Part shown: piece by piece, positions 45,466 to 55,700 of the stretch
Layout: each line of letters starts with the position of its first letter
Position numbering within the stretch: the first letter of the stretch is position 1
Source of the DNA: Desulforhopalus sp.
GTDB lineage: Bacteria > Desulfobacterota > Desulfobulbia > Desulfobulbales > Desulfocapsaceae
Direction: 5' to 3'
Length of the DNA: 64,000 nt
Assembly (NCBI GenBank): GCA_030247675.1
Contig: JAOTRX010000005.1
Location: 124,001 to 188,000, forward strand
Notes under the pieces: generated by a model
Told to the model about the DNA's origin: nothing
The model's input: only the letters and a program-made list of their open reading frames with translations
Database searches by the model: none
Position numbers and translations under genes: made by a program

Positions 45466-46311
45466 TTATTCCCCACCAAAAACAGGGTCAAGTACCTCGC
45501 GCAAACCGGCAAAACTGCCAAATTTCAGTTCATAGGAGACGACATTCCGGCAATTTTCCGCAAGCTCGCTGAAGCCATGTCCGGAAAAATTCCGGGCATT
45601 AACATAGCAGCCGAGAAGTTGCATGCACCCCTGGGCCTTGGACAGTCTGGTAAGGACGGGTGGCTGGTTGTTGATGAATTCCGGAAAAATTATACAGGAA
45701 AGCTGCGGCGTTGCAGCAGACCACCGGGGATTCAGCAGGCGATGCGGCACCATTGCCCCTTCGGCTCCGGCTATGCACTTCGACAAATCCAGGCCAATCG
45801 TGCCGCCGGACAGAGCTTTGATCGTTGCTCTGCGCAGGGAAATTGGCCTGGTAAAAGCGCCGATCAATCCGTCCTGGGTCAGGAGTACCAGTTCATCGGT
45901 GAGATAGGTGCAGCCCTGTAATGCCAACCAAGCGGCTAGGCTGCTTTTACCGGAACCGCTTTTACCGGGCAGGAGGATACTCTTGCCGCCCCAGAGTACT
46001 GCGGCAGCATGGATTGCCTGGTCGATGTTGTTGTCAACAATACACTCGTGGAGGATTTCATTGGCAAGGATATAAGCCAGAGTATGCGCTGACTCACCAA
46101 AATAGATCTTCTTCTCGCCCTCCCAGAGTGACATCCGTACCGGTTTACCTACAAAAATGAGCTCAAAGCGCCGCTTGGCGGTTGGGCCATCGCCCGGCGG
46201 CAAATCCTGAAAGAGAAAGTTGATGAAATCCCCAGCCTCTTTGCAGTTATATTCAATCTCGACGTTTCGCCCGAAAAGCCCCACGGTATAAACCTGATGC
46301 CCGCTAATCAT
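45466..46311 (-). CDS. HPr-kinase-like P-loop protein
   Basis: 281 residues. The P-loop GKSGSGKSS lies at 116-124, preceded by QAIHAAAVLWGGKSILLPG and followed by YLTDELVLL (Asp139), the arrangement of HPr kinase/phosphatase and its relatives. The N-terminal HprK domain is replaced by a different region, and no HPr gene is near. Such HprK-like proteins occur next to PqqD-like proteins in peptide-modification and other specialised loci. The ATG at 46309-46311 overlaps the pqqD-like stop by eight bases; a longer frame begins with TTG. Real substrate unknown. Confidence 0.72.
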   Translation of the reverse strand: MISGHQVYTVGLFGRNVEIEYNCKEAGDFINFLFQDLPPGDGPTAKRRFELIFVGKPVRMSLWEGEKKIYFGESAHTLAYILANEILHECIVDNNIDQAIHAAAVLWGGKSILLPGKSGSGKSSLAAWLALQGCTYLTDELVLLTQDGLIGAFTRPISLRRATIKALSGGTIGLDLSKCIAGAEGAMVPHRLLNPRWSAATPQLSCIIFPEFINNQPPVLTRLSKAQGCMQLLGCYVNARNFSGHGFSELAENCRNVVSYELKFGSFAGLREVLDPVFGGE

Positions 46312-46579
46312 TGAGGACAACAGCTCCGTTTTTGACAAGCTGCTTGAGGGCAAGGATCACATCGCCCCTGATGGCGGCTTTGTCCTCGGGATAAGCATCC
46401 TCCAGCAAAGCAATGATTTCCCCAATATTCCGCCCTGACGAGCATATGCCGTACACCAGGTAAGCGGTGTCGTTGAGGTACACAGCCCTGGTATCACTCA
46501 CCGAGTAGAGAAGAACCTCATTGTCAAATTTCTCCAGTTTAAAGCCTTCATTTAAAACGGGTATCTGACTATCTTTCAT
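46304..46579 (-). CDS. PqqD-like protein (peptide-recognition fold)
   Basis: 91 residues with the PqqD pattern: an early beta-hairpin ending in AVYLNDTAYLVYGIC, then a helix G-R-N-I-G-E-I-I-A-L-L and a winged helix. PqqD domains (RRE) bind leader peptides of ribosomally made, modified peptides. GGAGG precedes the ATG by about nine bases. The next gene is the HPr-kinase-like protein. No precursor peptide, radical SAM maturase or transporter is visible within 2 kb, so its peptide partner, if any, is not evident. Confidence 0.7.
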   Translation of the reverse strand: MKDSQIPVLNEGFKLEKFDNEVLLYSVSDTRAVYLNDTAYLVYGICSSGRNIGEIIALLEDAYPEDKAAIRGDVILALKQLVKNGAVVLND

Positions 46580-46941
46580 TTGGCAATTCCCTCCGGGCAA
46601 GAGATTCAAAATGTATGGAATTTTGGACAGTCGCATTTGCCAATGCCAATCTGACGGTGGCATACCAGAGACAGCCTTTTCAGTTCCTCAGATGTTTTAC
46701 CAGAGCGGTAACGAAAATATTAAAATCGGTCAAGGTATTTCGAGGAACTGCATTTACAATGTGGAGTTTACAGGTAAATCAAAAGCCGACAAACGCCCAA
46801 AAAGATCGAATCCTGTCGCCAAATATTCCTTTCAAAAACAGGTCTTTTCCGTGTCGGCCTTTGCTTCTTCCTCAGTAATCGGTATAATTTACCGAACAAC
46901 TATTGTATTCACTCCTCATCTTTACAATGGGATTTCGCGAT
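46580..46941. other. Divergent promoter region
   Basis: This 362-base gap lies between the PqqD-like gene (minus) and the HDOD-GGDEF gene (plus). A TATAAT element at 46883-46888 fits the -10 box of a plus-strand promoter, with only a weak -35. I looked for a short precursor-peptide frame next to the PqqD-like gene and saw none with a ribosome site. Confidence 0.4.
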
Positions 46942-48492
46942 ATGACCCAAGAAGAACTGCTCAACCAAATTCTCCACTCCACCGAGCTTCCGACCTTACC
47001 AACAGTCGCTTCGAAGCTCATTTCACTGACCGCCAAGGAAGATGCCACCCTCGCTGACATAGGTGACCTTGTTTCCCGCGACATTTCTTTATCGGCAAAG
47101 ATATTAAAGGTCTCTAATTCGGCATTCTACAGTTTTCCCCAGCAGATTGGTTCCATTCAACAGGCTGTGAGTATCCTGGGGATGAATGCGGTGCGCAGCC
47201 TTGTCCTGTCGTTTTCATTTCTAAGCATAAAGGCCGGAAAAACGCCCAATCGCTTTGATTTCGAGAAATTTTGGGAAAAATCTCTGGCCTCGGCGGTTGC
47301 GGCGAGACTGATTCTTGAGCAGGTGAAGGGCGTTGACGCCGAGGAAGGATTCGTAACCGGATTATTGCAAAATCTCGGGGAATTGATCCTTGCCAGAACC
47401 TTTCCACAGGATTATGAAAAGGTCATTGAAGGAATCAGTTCTGAGCAGCAAGAATCCTTTGTCGCTGAGCAATCGGTATTTGGTGTTGATCACACCCTTA
47501 TCGGGACGACGGTTGCCAAAAGCTGGGGTTTTCCTGAATCGTTGATTGCCCCCATTGAATTTCACCATGATCCGGAGAAGTACACCGGCAGCAACGCTAC
47601 TATCCGGACGACGATCAGGGCGGTCTATCTCTCCGACCACCTTACCAATATTCTCTTTTCCAGTAAGCCCGAGGCGTATCACAAAAAATTCCAGAAAGAG
47701 GCCGCAAAACTCCTCGGACTGAACACCGAGGCAATCGACTCGATCCTCGAACAGCTGCACATCCGTGTAAAGGAGGCCGGCACCTACTTCAACTTGAAGG
47801 TGCAGAGCAGCAAATCCGTCCAGGAGATCCTTCAGGAAGCCAATATCCGCCTCAGCCTCATTAATTTAGATTATGAGCAAATGAACAAACAGTTGATCCA
47901 GGCCAAGATTAATCTGGAAAACCTCACCAAGGCCCTTGAAGAAAAGAATAAAATTCTCGACAACCTTGCCAACGTCGATGGCCTCACCGGTATTTTTAAT
48001 CACCGGTTTTTTCAAAATGCCCTCGACCAGGAAATCAGCCGGGCTATTCGCAACAGCACCTCCCTTTCTCTTCTCTTCATTGATATTGATTACTTTAAGA
48101 AATTCAATGATACCTACGGTCACCAGGTGGGTGACTTCGTCCTTGCCCAATTCGCCAAGACTATTCGTGAAAATATTCGGCAATACGATATTCTTGCCCG
48201 CTATGGCGGCGAGGAGTTTGTGGTCATCCTCCCGGAAACCACCTCACCTGAGGCACTTGTGGTGGCTGAAAAGTTACGTGCGGTCATTCAATCGACGGTT
48301 TTTAGAGATGTTCGCGAGGAATATCGCGTAACTGCAAGTTTTGGCCAATCCTGTGGCAAACCGGCTGTTGAGGATGATTTCAGCAAGGACGCACTCATCA
48401 GCCAGGCCGACCAGGCACTGTATGAGGCGAAGGAAAAGGGTCGCAACAAAGTCGTTGGCTACACCCCGAAGAAGAAATGGTTCGCATTTTAG
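46942..48492 (+). CDS. HDOD-GGDEF signalling protein (probable diguanylate cyclase)
   Basis: The N-terminal HDOD domain spans about residues 12-215 (TLPTVASKLISL, ISLSAKILKVSNSAFYS, TGLLQNLGELIL). A coiled linker (about 290-345) leads to a GGDEF domain (about 350-510). The active motif is GGEEF at residues 422-426, so cyclic di-GMP synthesis is likely; an I-site RxxD is not obvious. The chosen start is the ATG at 46942; an ATG five codons earlier and a TTG further up are also in frame. A compact terminator follows. HDOD-GGDEF proteins are common in deltaproteobacteria; the input signal is unknown. Confidence 0.88.
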   Translation: MTQEELLNQILHSTELPTLPTVASKLISLTAKEDATLADIGDLVSRDISLSAKILKVSNSAFYSFPQQIGSIQQAVSILGMNAVRSLVLSFSFLSIKAGKTPNRFDFEKFWEKSLASAVAARLILEQVKGVDAEEGFVTGLLQNLGELILARTFPQDYEKVIEGISSEQQESFVAEQSVFGVDHTLIGTTVAKSWGFPESLIAPIEFHHDPEKYTGSNATIRTTIRAVYLSDHLTNILFSSKPEAYHKKFQKEAAKLLGLNTEAIDSILEQLHIRVKEAGTYFNLKVQSSKSVQEILQEANIRLSLINLDYEQMNKQLIQAKINLENLTKALEEKNKILDNLANVDGLTGIFNHRFFQNALDQEISRAIRNSTSLSLLFIDIDYFKKFNDTYGHQVGDFVLAQFAKTIRENIRQYDILARYGGEEFVVILPETTSPEALVVAEKLRAVIQSTVFRDVREEYRVTASFGQSCGKPAVEDDFSKDALISQADQALYEAKEKGRNKVVGYTPKKKWFAF

Positions 48493-48504
48493 GGTTTTCT
48501 CCGA

Positions 48505-48519
48505 GGGGGCATCGCCCCC
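48505..48519 (+). terminator. Short terminator after the HDOD-GGDEF gene
   Basis: GGGGGC and GCCCCC form a 6-bp G:C stem with an ATC loop, followed by TTGTTT. It lies 12 bases past the stop and just ahead of the next gene. Confidence 0.65.
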
Positions 48520-48534
48520 TTGTTTGGCACCGAG

Positions 48535-49230
48535 ATGACACCAACTGACCGTACTGCCTACGAGTACTCCTTCTTGCTGCCGGACCTGCGGTGCATCACC
48601 TTTTCGGTTATCATTGATCCCCTCTCCCATGAGATAGCCACCTGCCCAATCATTGCTCCTGCATGGGCCAGGTTAGAGTTTCATCAATGTGCCCCGTGCA
48701 CGCTCAAGGTGGAAGAGCATCCGTATTGTCCGGTTGCCTTGTCCATCTCCGACCTTGTTACCACTTTTAAGGCAACTCCTTCCCATGTCGAATGCACCGT
48801 TTCCTGTAGATCTCCGGACAGGACGGTAATGAAAGAGACGAAGATCCAGGAAGGCCTGACATCAATTCTAGGTCTACTCATTGCCATAAGTGGCTGTCCT
48901 ATTATGGAGTTTTTTAAGCCACTGGCACGCTTTCATCTGCCCTTTGCCACGGTTGACGAATCAATCTTTCGCATCGTCGCCATGTATATGTTGAGAAAAT
49001 ACTACCAGAATGAGGGAATGGTGAGGGATCATTTTTCCCTCGGCGATATCAAGGATCATTACGCCTTGGTGCGTCTGGTAAATAAGGGCATTTTCGATCG
49101 CGTCCACAGCGTCACCCAATTCGACGCCGATAAAAATGCCATCATCACCCTCAATAGCCTGGGGCAGATCCTTGAAATGGAGATTGATTCAAACCTCGAA
49201 TCCTTGGCGCATCTTTTTAAGCCGCAATAG
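48535..49230 (+). CDS. Conserved cysteine-containing protein, function unknown
   Basis: 231 residues with no membrane helix or signal. A cluster QCAPCTLKVEEHPYCPVA (Cys52, Cys55, Cys65) could bind zinc or iron. A later SGCP motif follows a G-L-x-x-I-L-G-L-L-I-A-I segment, then RFHLPFA. This looks like a conserved family found in deltaproteobacteria, but I cannot name it with certainty or assign a role. The ATG at 48535 has no good ribosome site; an earlier TTG is in frame but lies in the upstream terminator. It may be co-transcribed with the HDOD-GGDEF gene by read-through. Confidence 0.6.
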   Translation: MTPTDRTAYEYSFLLPDLRCITFSVIIDPLSHEIATCPIIAPAWARLEFHQCAPCTLKVEEHPYCPVALSISDLVTTFKATPSHVECTVSCRSPDRTVMKETKIQEGLTSILGLLIAISGCPIMEFFKPLARFHLPFATVDESIFRIVAMYMLRKYYQNEGMVRDHFSLGDIKDHYALVRLVNKGIFDRVHSVTQFDADKNAIITLNSLGQILEMEIDSNLESLAHLFKPQ

Positions 49231-49239
49231 GTGCTGCTC

Positions 49240-49265
49240 CCTGCCGCATTAGTCTTGGCGGCAGG
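49240..49265. terminator. Hairpin between the unknown gene and priA
   Basis: CCTGCCGC (49240-49247) and GCGGCAGG (49258-49265) form an 8-bp stem with a 10-base loop in the 45 bases between two converging genes. T runs are lacking on both sides. Confidence 0.45.
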
Positions 49266-49275
49266 TGGCAAAAGC

Positions 49276-51810
49276 TCACATCATATTTTCCGGATCGACA
49301 TCGATAATCAGATCGCAGTCGCGCTGCTGCAGAGTATTTCTTTCGGCCTTCACGGCAAGGCATAGCGCGTGCAGTTCCTCGGTATCGGTACCTTTAAGAA
49401 GGACCTGCCACCGATACTTATCCTTAATCTTGTCCAGAGGCGACGGGGCCGGGCCAAGGACTTCAATGCGGAATTTTTCCTTCTCAACAAGCTTCCGGCA
49501 GAGCCGTGCGACGCGCAAGGCAAGGCCCTGCACATCCATCTCAACCCGCCCCTGCAGCCTCAGAACAATCAGGCGAACAAAGGGCGGGAATACCGGATGT
49601 TTGCGAAGTTTCATCTCATGGTCAAACATCTTGTCGTATTGGTGGGCCCGGGCATAAACGATGGCATAATGATTCGGCCGCATGGTCTGGATGATCACCT
49701 CCCCAGGTTCATCGCCCCGGCCGGCCCGGCCGGTTACCTGGGTGAGGAGCTGAAAGGTTTTCTCCGCCGCCCGAAAATCCGGCATACTCATCCCGCCGTC
49801 AGCCCATAACACCCCGACCAGGGTAACATTGGGAAAGTGGTGGCCTTTGGCGATCATCTGGGTGCCGATGAGGATATCGATTTTGCCGTTATGCATATCG
49901 GCAAGGGTTGCCAGAAATTTCTTCCGGTCCGAGGCAGTATCCGAATCGAGTCGGGTGAGCCTTGCCTCCGGCAGAAGTTCCCTGACCTCCTCTTCCACCC
50001 TTTCGGTACCAAATCCGGCAGGGACAAGATCAGTCGAACGGCACTGCATACAGATTGTTTGGCCGTGCATGGTGAACCCGCAGTAATGGCAGACCAATTG
50101 GTTTTTACCCTTATGGAGGGTCAGTGACACATGGCAATGACTGCACTGCACCGGCGTGCCGCAATCCCGGCAGAGGACTACCGCGGAAAAACCCCGCCGA
50201 TTGAGAAGAAGTATGCTTTGTCGGCCACCGGCGAGGTTCTCGTGCAGCTTCGCCAGGAGATCCGGTTGAATGATCTTTTTATGATCCTTTGCCTGCTTTG
50301 TATTGAGATCAACGAGCCTTACCGCCGGGAGCGACCGGCTGCCCACCCGTTCAGTCATGGTCAGGAGGGTATATTTGCCCGACTGGGCATGGGCGTAGCT
50401 GGTAATTGAGGGCGTCGCCGACCCAAGAATCACCACGCTGTTATGGTGGCGCGCCCGCAGCACGGCAAGGTCTCGTCCATGGTAACGAAAGCTGTCATCC
50501 TGCTTGTAGCTGCTGTCGTGCTCTTCATCGACGACAATCAGCCCCGGATCCTTGAGCGGGGCGAAAATTGCTGACCTTGCCCCGATAACTACCCTGGCCT
50601 TACCGGTCAGGGCGAGAGAAAACTGATCGAACCTTTCGGGCGCCGACAGACCGGAATGCAGCAGGACTACCTGGTCGCCAAACCGCGACAGCAGATGGGC
50701 CTCCAGTTGTGTTGCCAGGGCAATCTCCGGAACCAGAATCAGCACATCCCTGCCTGCGGCAAGGCTTGCCTCGGCCGCCTGAAGGTAGACCTCGGTCTTG
50801 CCGCATCCGGTTATTCCGTGGAGAAGAAAGGGGGTGAAAACAGCCTTTTTAATGGCCGGCAGAATACTGCTCAGTACGGCATTTTGTTCTTCTGAAAGCC
50901 TCTCCGGCCGTGGATAGTAGCGGAACTGTTCACCGAAGGGGGTACGAAAAACCCGCTTTTTGCTTGCAACCACCAGGCCCTTTTCGAGCAATTTCGCCAT
51001 GGCCTGGGAAGCCCCGGCGCCGCAGTGGCTTCGCAGGTCCTTCAGGGAAACGGCCTTGTCGTGATAGTCTTGGGCGAGTTGCTGAAGGGTATACAGAGCG
51101 CGAGCCTCGGCAAGACCAACCATTATTCCCAGTTCATTGCTAATATCCTGCCGATAGCACTTTATCGCCTCGGGAAGTACCTCAGAATTGAGAGGCAAGG
51201 GTAAATCCTCGCGCGTTATGGCATAACAGGTCTCGGATTTTTCCTTGACCGCATCTTTGGACAGGGCAATTTCCAGGGAGAGGGCTTTGCTTTTCAGCAA
51301 CTTACCGACCAGTTTCTTGCTTTCTTTGTCTGCTAGAACCCGGGCGCTTTCCCGTAGTCCTAGTTCGCCGTGGGCTTTTATTTCTTCCAGCCATTCCGGG
51401 AGCTTTTCCGGAAAATGAGCGGCCAGGCTTTCGCCATCCGTTGCCAAAACGAGCTTTTTCTGGCTGCGAGTGGTAAGGCCGCCGGGCAAGGCGGTTTTCA
51501 TCACCAAGCCAAGCGGATAGTGGTAGTAGTTGGCGACCCAGCGGTAAAAAGGTACGAGATTTTCGTGGAAGAGCGGAGAATCGTCTGAGAATTCAAGGAT
51601 CTCCTTTACCTGATAGGCAGGTTGCACCGCAGGTGATTGGAGGCCGACGACATATCCGGTCACCCTCCGGTTGCCAAGCCACACCAAAACCCTTCGGCCG
51701 ATGAGCCCTGGTTTCTCAGAACCAGATTCACCGTTCTCCAGTCGCGCCGGCAAACTGTAGGTTAAGGTGTGTTCAAGAGGGGCGGTTACAGCGACCTCCA
51801 GATAGGTCAT
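49276..51810 (-). CDS. priA: Primosomal helicase PriA
   Basis: Restarts collapsed replication forks by reloading DnaB. 844 residues: N-terminal fork-binding domain (about 1-200), then the superfamily 2 helicase core with Walker A GITGCGKTEVY (Lys338) and DEEH in VVDEEHDSSYKQ. Two zinc sites are shown by CRDC, CSHC, CHYC and CMQC pairs. QVTGRAGRGDEPGEV is helicase motif VI. It overlaps galU upstream by the four-base ATGA junction (51807-51810). Confidence 0.96.
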   Translation of the reverse strand: MTYLEVAVTAPLEHTLTYSLPARLENGESGSEKPGLIGRRVLVWLGNRRVTGYVVGLQSPAVQPAYQVKEILEFSDDSPLFHENLVPFYRWVANYYHYPLGLVMKTALPGGLTTRSQKKLVLATDGESLAAHFPEKLPEWLEEIKAHGELGLRESARVLADKESKKLVGKLLKSKALSLEIALSKDAVKEKSETCYAITREDLPLPLNSEVLPEAIKCYRQDISNELGIMVGLAEARALYTLQQLAQDYHDKAVSLKDLRSHCGAGASQAMAKLLEKGLVVASKKRVFRTPFGEQFRYYPRPERLSEEQNAVLSSILPAIKKAVFTPFLLHGITGCGKTEVYLQAAEASLAAGRDVLILVPEIALATQLEAHLLSRFGDQVVLLHSGLSAPERFDQFSLALTGKARVVIGARSAIFAPLKDPGLIVVDEEHDSSYKQDDSFRYHGRDLAVLRARHHNSVVILGSATPSITSYAHAQSGKYTLLTMTERVGSRSLPAVRLVDLNTKQAKDHKKIIQPDLLAKLHENLAGGRQSILLLNRRGFSAVVLCRDCGTPVQCSHCHVSLTLHKGKNQLVCHYCGFTMHGQTICMQCRSTDLVPAGFGTERVEEEVRELLPEARLTRLDSDTASDRKKFLATLADMHNGKIDILIGTQMIAKGHHFPNVTLVGVLWADGGMSMPDFRAAEKTFQLLTQVTGRAGRGDEPGEVIIQTMRPNHYAIVYARAHQYDKMFDHEMKLRKHPVFPPFVRLIVLRLQGRVEMDVQGLALRVARLCRKLVEKEKFRIEVLGPAPSPLDKIKDKYRWQVLLKGTDTEELHALCLAVKAERNTLQQRDCDLIIDVDPENMM

Positions 51811-52682
51811 TGGCCGGCCACAATCTCCTTCATATGCTCCAGCAGCTCTTTGCCGAGGGCTGGATGCCTGAGACCATAGGCGATGATCGCCTTGAGGTAA
51901 CCCATTTTGTCACCGGCGTCAAAACGTGTGCCCTGAAACTCGTAGGCGTACATGGCTCGCCGTTTGGTCAGGGCAAGAAGGGCGTCGGTGAGCTGAATCT
52001 CGCCGCCATGGCCGGGAGTGGTGGTATCGAGAATCTCGAATATCTCCGGCATAAGGATGTATCTGCCAATGATCGCCATATCGGAATCGGTGGTCCCCGG
52101 TGCCGGTTTTTCGACCATCCGTGATACCTTATAGGTGTGCTCGCGGCTCTCGTCCTTCTCCCCCTCGACAATACCGTATTGAAAGGTTTCTTTCTGCGGC
52201 ACATGCTGAATGGCGACGATAGACTCGCCGACATCTTCAAACAAGTTAAGCATTTGCTTGGCACAGGGAACCTTGCTGAGCACCAGATCATCGCCAAGAA
52301 GCACCATAAAAGGCTCATTCCCCACGACGTGGCGGGCGGTCCAGATGGCGTGCCCCAAACCAAGTGGTTTTTTCTGACGAACGGAAACGATATCGATCAG
52401 GTTGGAGATGTTATTGAGTTCCTCACCCAATACAACCTTCTTTTTTTCCTTTAAAACCGCATCGAGATGGAAGTTGTAATCGAAGTGATTTTCAATTGCC
52501 GATTTTCCCTCGCTGGTGACGAATATCACCTGATCGATTCCCGAAGCCACGACCTCCTCAACGATATACTGGATGGTCGGACGATCGACTATGGTAAGCA
52601 TTTCCTTGGGAATCGATTTGGTCGCAGGGAGAAACCTGGTGCCCAGGCCGGCTACAGGAATAACAGCTTTGCGTACTTTCAT
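51807..52682 (-). CDS. galU: UTP-glucose-1-phosphate uridylyltransferase
   Basis: Makes UDP-glucose for polysaccharide and LPS synthesis. The start at 52680-52682 gives MKVRKAVIPVAGLGTRFLPA, the nucleotidyltransferase signature at the very N-terminus, with AGGG four bases upstream; a longer in-frame start is rejected. 291 residues. KSIPKEMLTIVDRPTIQYIV and GHGGEIQLTDAL are diagnostic of GalU. It is divergent from hrpA across 105 bases and its stop overlaps the priA start. Confidence 0.95.
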   Translation of the reverse strand: MKVRKAVIPVAGLGTRFLPATKSIPKEMLTIVDRPTIQYIVEEVVASGIDQVIFVTSEGKSAIENHFDYNFHLDAVLKEKKKVVLGEELNNISNLIDIVSVRQKKPLGLGHAIWTARHVVGNEPFMVLLGDDLVLSKVPCAKQMLNLFEDVGESIVAIQHVPQKETFQYGIVEGEKDESREHTYKVSRMVEKPAPGTTDSDMAIIGRYILMPEIFEILDTTTPGHGGEIQLTDALLALTKRRAMYAYEFQGTRFDAGDKMGYLKAIIAYGLRHPALGKELLEHMKEIVAGQ

Positions 52683-52787
52683 AAAACCCTCTTTTTTGGT
52701 AACAGGAAGCCAGTTGGTATGGTAAGTATCCGGGCAAATCACTTGCGGGAGACTTACCACACTTTATCTACGACGGCCATTTTTTTC

Positions 52788-55700
52788 ATGAACATTCTTT
52801 ACCCCGACAGCCTGCCGATAACCGCCCACCGGGACGTCATCATCGCCGCCCTGCAGCAAAACCAAGTTATTGTTGTCGCGGGAGAAACCGGATCGGGTAA
52901 GACTACCCAACTCGCTAAAATGGGCCTTGAGGCCTTTCCCGACAGCCGGCTCCTGATCGGTTGCACCCAGCCGCGACGCATCGCCGCCTCCACCGTTGCC
53001 GCACGAGTCGCCGAAGAACTCGGGCCACTCTCCGACCTGGTTGGCTATAAGATCCGTTTTCAGGATTGTACGACTAAAACAACCAGAATCAAATTTATGA
53101 CCGACGGCGTGCTCCTCGCCGAAACCCGCCAAGACCGGCGTTTATCCCGCTACGGAATACTAATTATTGACGAGGCCCATGAACGAAGCCTGAATATCGA
53201 TTTTCTCCTCGGCTACATCAAGCAACTCCTGCCCCGCCGCCCTGACCTGAAAGTCATTATCACCTCGGCAACCATCGATACCCAGGCCTTTGCCAAGCAT
53301 TTTGGCGATGCGCCGGTCATCGCCGTCGCCGGCCGATCCTATCCAGTGACCATCCGCTATTGCCCACCAGAGGAGGATGTCTCGGGCGACAAGGACGAGG
53401 AGCTTGATCATTGTCTGAAAGTTGTAGCGGAACTGTACGCCAACGAGCCGAGGGGCGACATTTTGGTGTTCCTGCCGACCGAGAGGGACATCCGCGAGGG
53501 CTGTCAGCTGCTGGAAAAGAAAATTCCCGGCGCGATTATTTTACCCCTATACGGAAGGCTCCCGGCCGGGGATCAGAGGCGAATCTTTCAACGCTTTAGT
53601 AAGGTAAAGATTGTCCTCGCCACCAATGTCGCCGAGACCTCCATTACCGTGCCCGGCATCCGCTATGTCGTTGACAGTGGTCTAGCCCGCATATCGCAAT
53701 ATAACGTGCGCGCCAAGACCACCAGTTTGCCGATCACCAGAATTTCCCGGGCGGCGTGCGACCAACGCAAAGGCCGGTGTGGGCGCATTGGCCCGGGTAT
53801 CTGCATCCGTCTCTACTCGGAAGATGATTATCTTGACCGCCCGGAATACACCCTGCCGGAACTGCTCCGCTCAAATCTTGCCGAGGTCATTCTGCAGATG
53901 ATCTCGCTGGAGCTTGGTCGTCCCGAAAACTTCCCCTTCCTTGATCCTCCGCATAAAAGCGCCATTAAGGAAGGCTACCAGCTGCTCAGTGAACTTGGGG
54001 CGATAAACGACAGGATGCGCCTCACCGAAAAGGGCCGGATCATGGCCGATCTGCCTATTGATCCCTGCATCTCACGGATCATCATCGAGGCGCGGGAGAA
54101 CAATTGTCTGAGGGAAATAAAGATCATCGCGGCGGTTCTGGCCATTCAGGACCCGCGCATCCGGCCGACCGATCATGAAAAAGAGGCCGATGAGGTGCAT
54201 AAAGTCTTTCTCCATCCCCAGTCCGACTTTATGACCCTTTTGAACATTTGGAATTCCTTTCACGATGTCCAAGACAAGGTGAAATCCTGGTCACGCCTGA
54301 AAAAATACTGCAAGGGCTATTATCTTTCCTACCAGCGAATGCGCGAATGGATTGATCTGCATGACCAGCTTGAGCGTATTCTTGTGCAAAGAGAGGACTT
54401 TGCCAATAACGCCGCCAACGCCTCCTACGAGCAGATCCACCGGGCACTCCTCGCCGGATTTTTACGCAACCTTGCTCGAAAAAAGCTCGGCCAGCAATAT
54501 CAGGGCGCCCATAACCGGGAGCTGATGATCTTCCCCGGTTCGCACCAGTTTATGAAGGGTGGGCAATGGCTCGTCGCCGCCTCGTTTCTCGAAACCTCGC
54601 GACTTTACGCCCTGACCGTCGCAACCATCGAACCTGAGTGGATTGAGGCAATTGCAGGTCATCTCTGCAAATATTCCTGGTCCAACCCGCATTGGGAGAA
54701 AAAGACCGGACAGGTTATCGCCGAGGAAACCGTTTCCCTGTTTGGCCTGATCATCAGCTCCGGCAAAAAGGTCAATTTCGGCAAGAGAAACAGCAAGAAT
54801 ATTGCCGAGGCCAGGGATATCTTTATCCAGGCGGCGCTGGTTCAAGGCGAGATCCTCGGGTCGTATTCTTTTCTGCAGCATAATCATGAACTTATACGCA
54901 AGTGGCAAGATGCGGAGGAGAAATTGCGGGTGCGCAGCATAGTCGCCGATGACCTGGCTTTTCATAGGTTCTATGGGGAAAGAATCCCTCTCGACGTCTA
55001 TGATAAAAATACCTTGAATCGTTTTCTGAGGGGGAAAAAAGATCAGCACGCCCTGATGATGGGCGAAGACGACGTCCTCATACGTAAACCAGACGACATG
55101 GAGCTTGTCGATTATCCACCGACCCTTGCCATCGGCACCATGCGTATTCGCCTGGAATATCATTTTGAGCCCGGCTCCGAACACGACGGGGTGACCTTCC
55201 GCCTGCCCATCGATTCTGCCTTTTCTGTCTCCCCCGCCATTTTTGACTGGCTGGTGCCCGGACTGTTGCAGGAAAAGCTGACCTTCCTTCTCAAGTCCCT
55301 GCCCAAGGCCATTCGCAAAAAGCTGGTGCCGATCATTGACACCGTAACCTGGCTGCTCGATGATATGTCACAGGGCCAGCGCTCTTTGTATGCCGCCCTT
55401 GAGGCATCTCTTCTGAAACGTTTCAAGGTATTGGTGCTACGCACCGATTGGACTGAGGAATTGCCCCTGCACCTGCAACCGCGTTTTTTGCTCTTTGACG
55501 ATGAGGGCCGAGAGATTTGCGCCGGCCGGAATCTCAAGGATCTGCTCAGCAGCGGGTCGGGGGTGCCGCGCTCTCAGCAGGAACCGACCCTGCAAAAGGA
55601 TGGCGAAGATTTGGTCGGTAAGTGGCAGAAAACGGAGCATACCGGCTGGACCTTTCATGGGCTACCGCCTGCCATCCCTGCCTTTACTACCAAAGGGGAA

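Noticed and set aside
52467..52787. N-terminal extension of HrpA by 107 codons
   Set aside because: The extension overlaps galU's 5' end antisense and shows no helicase-family residues; the ATG at 52788 gives a normal N-terminus.
54462..55184. Minus-strand frame of 240 codons
   Set aside because: Antisense to the HrpA coding region; no recognisable motif.
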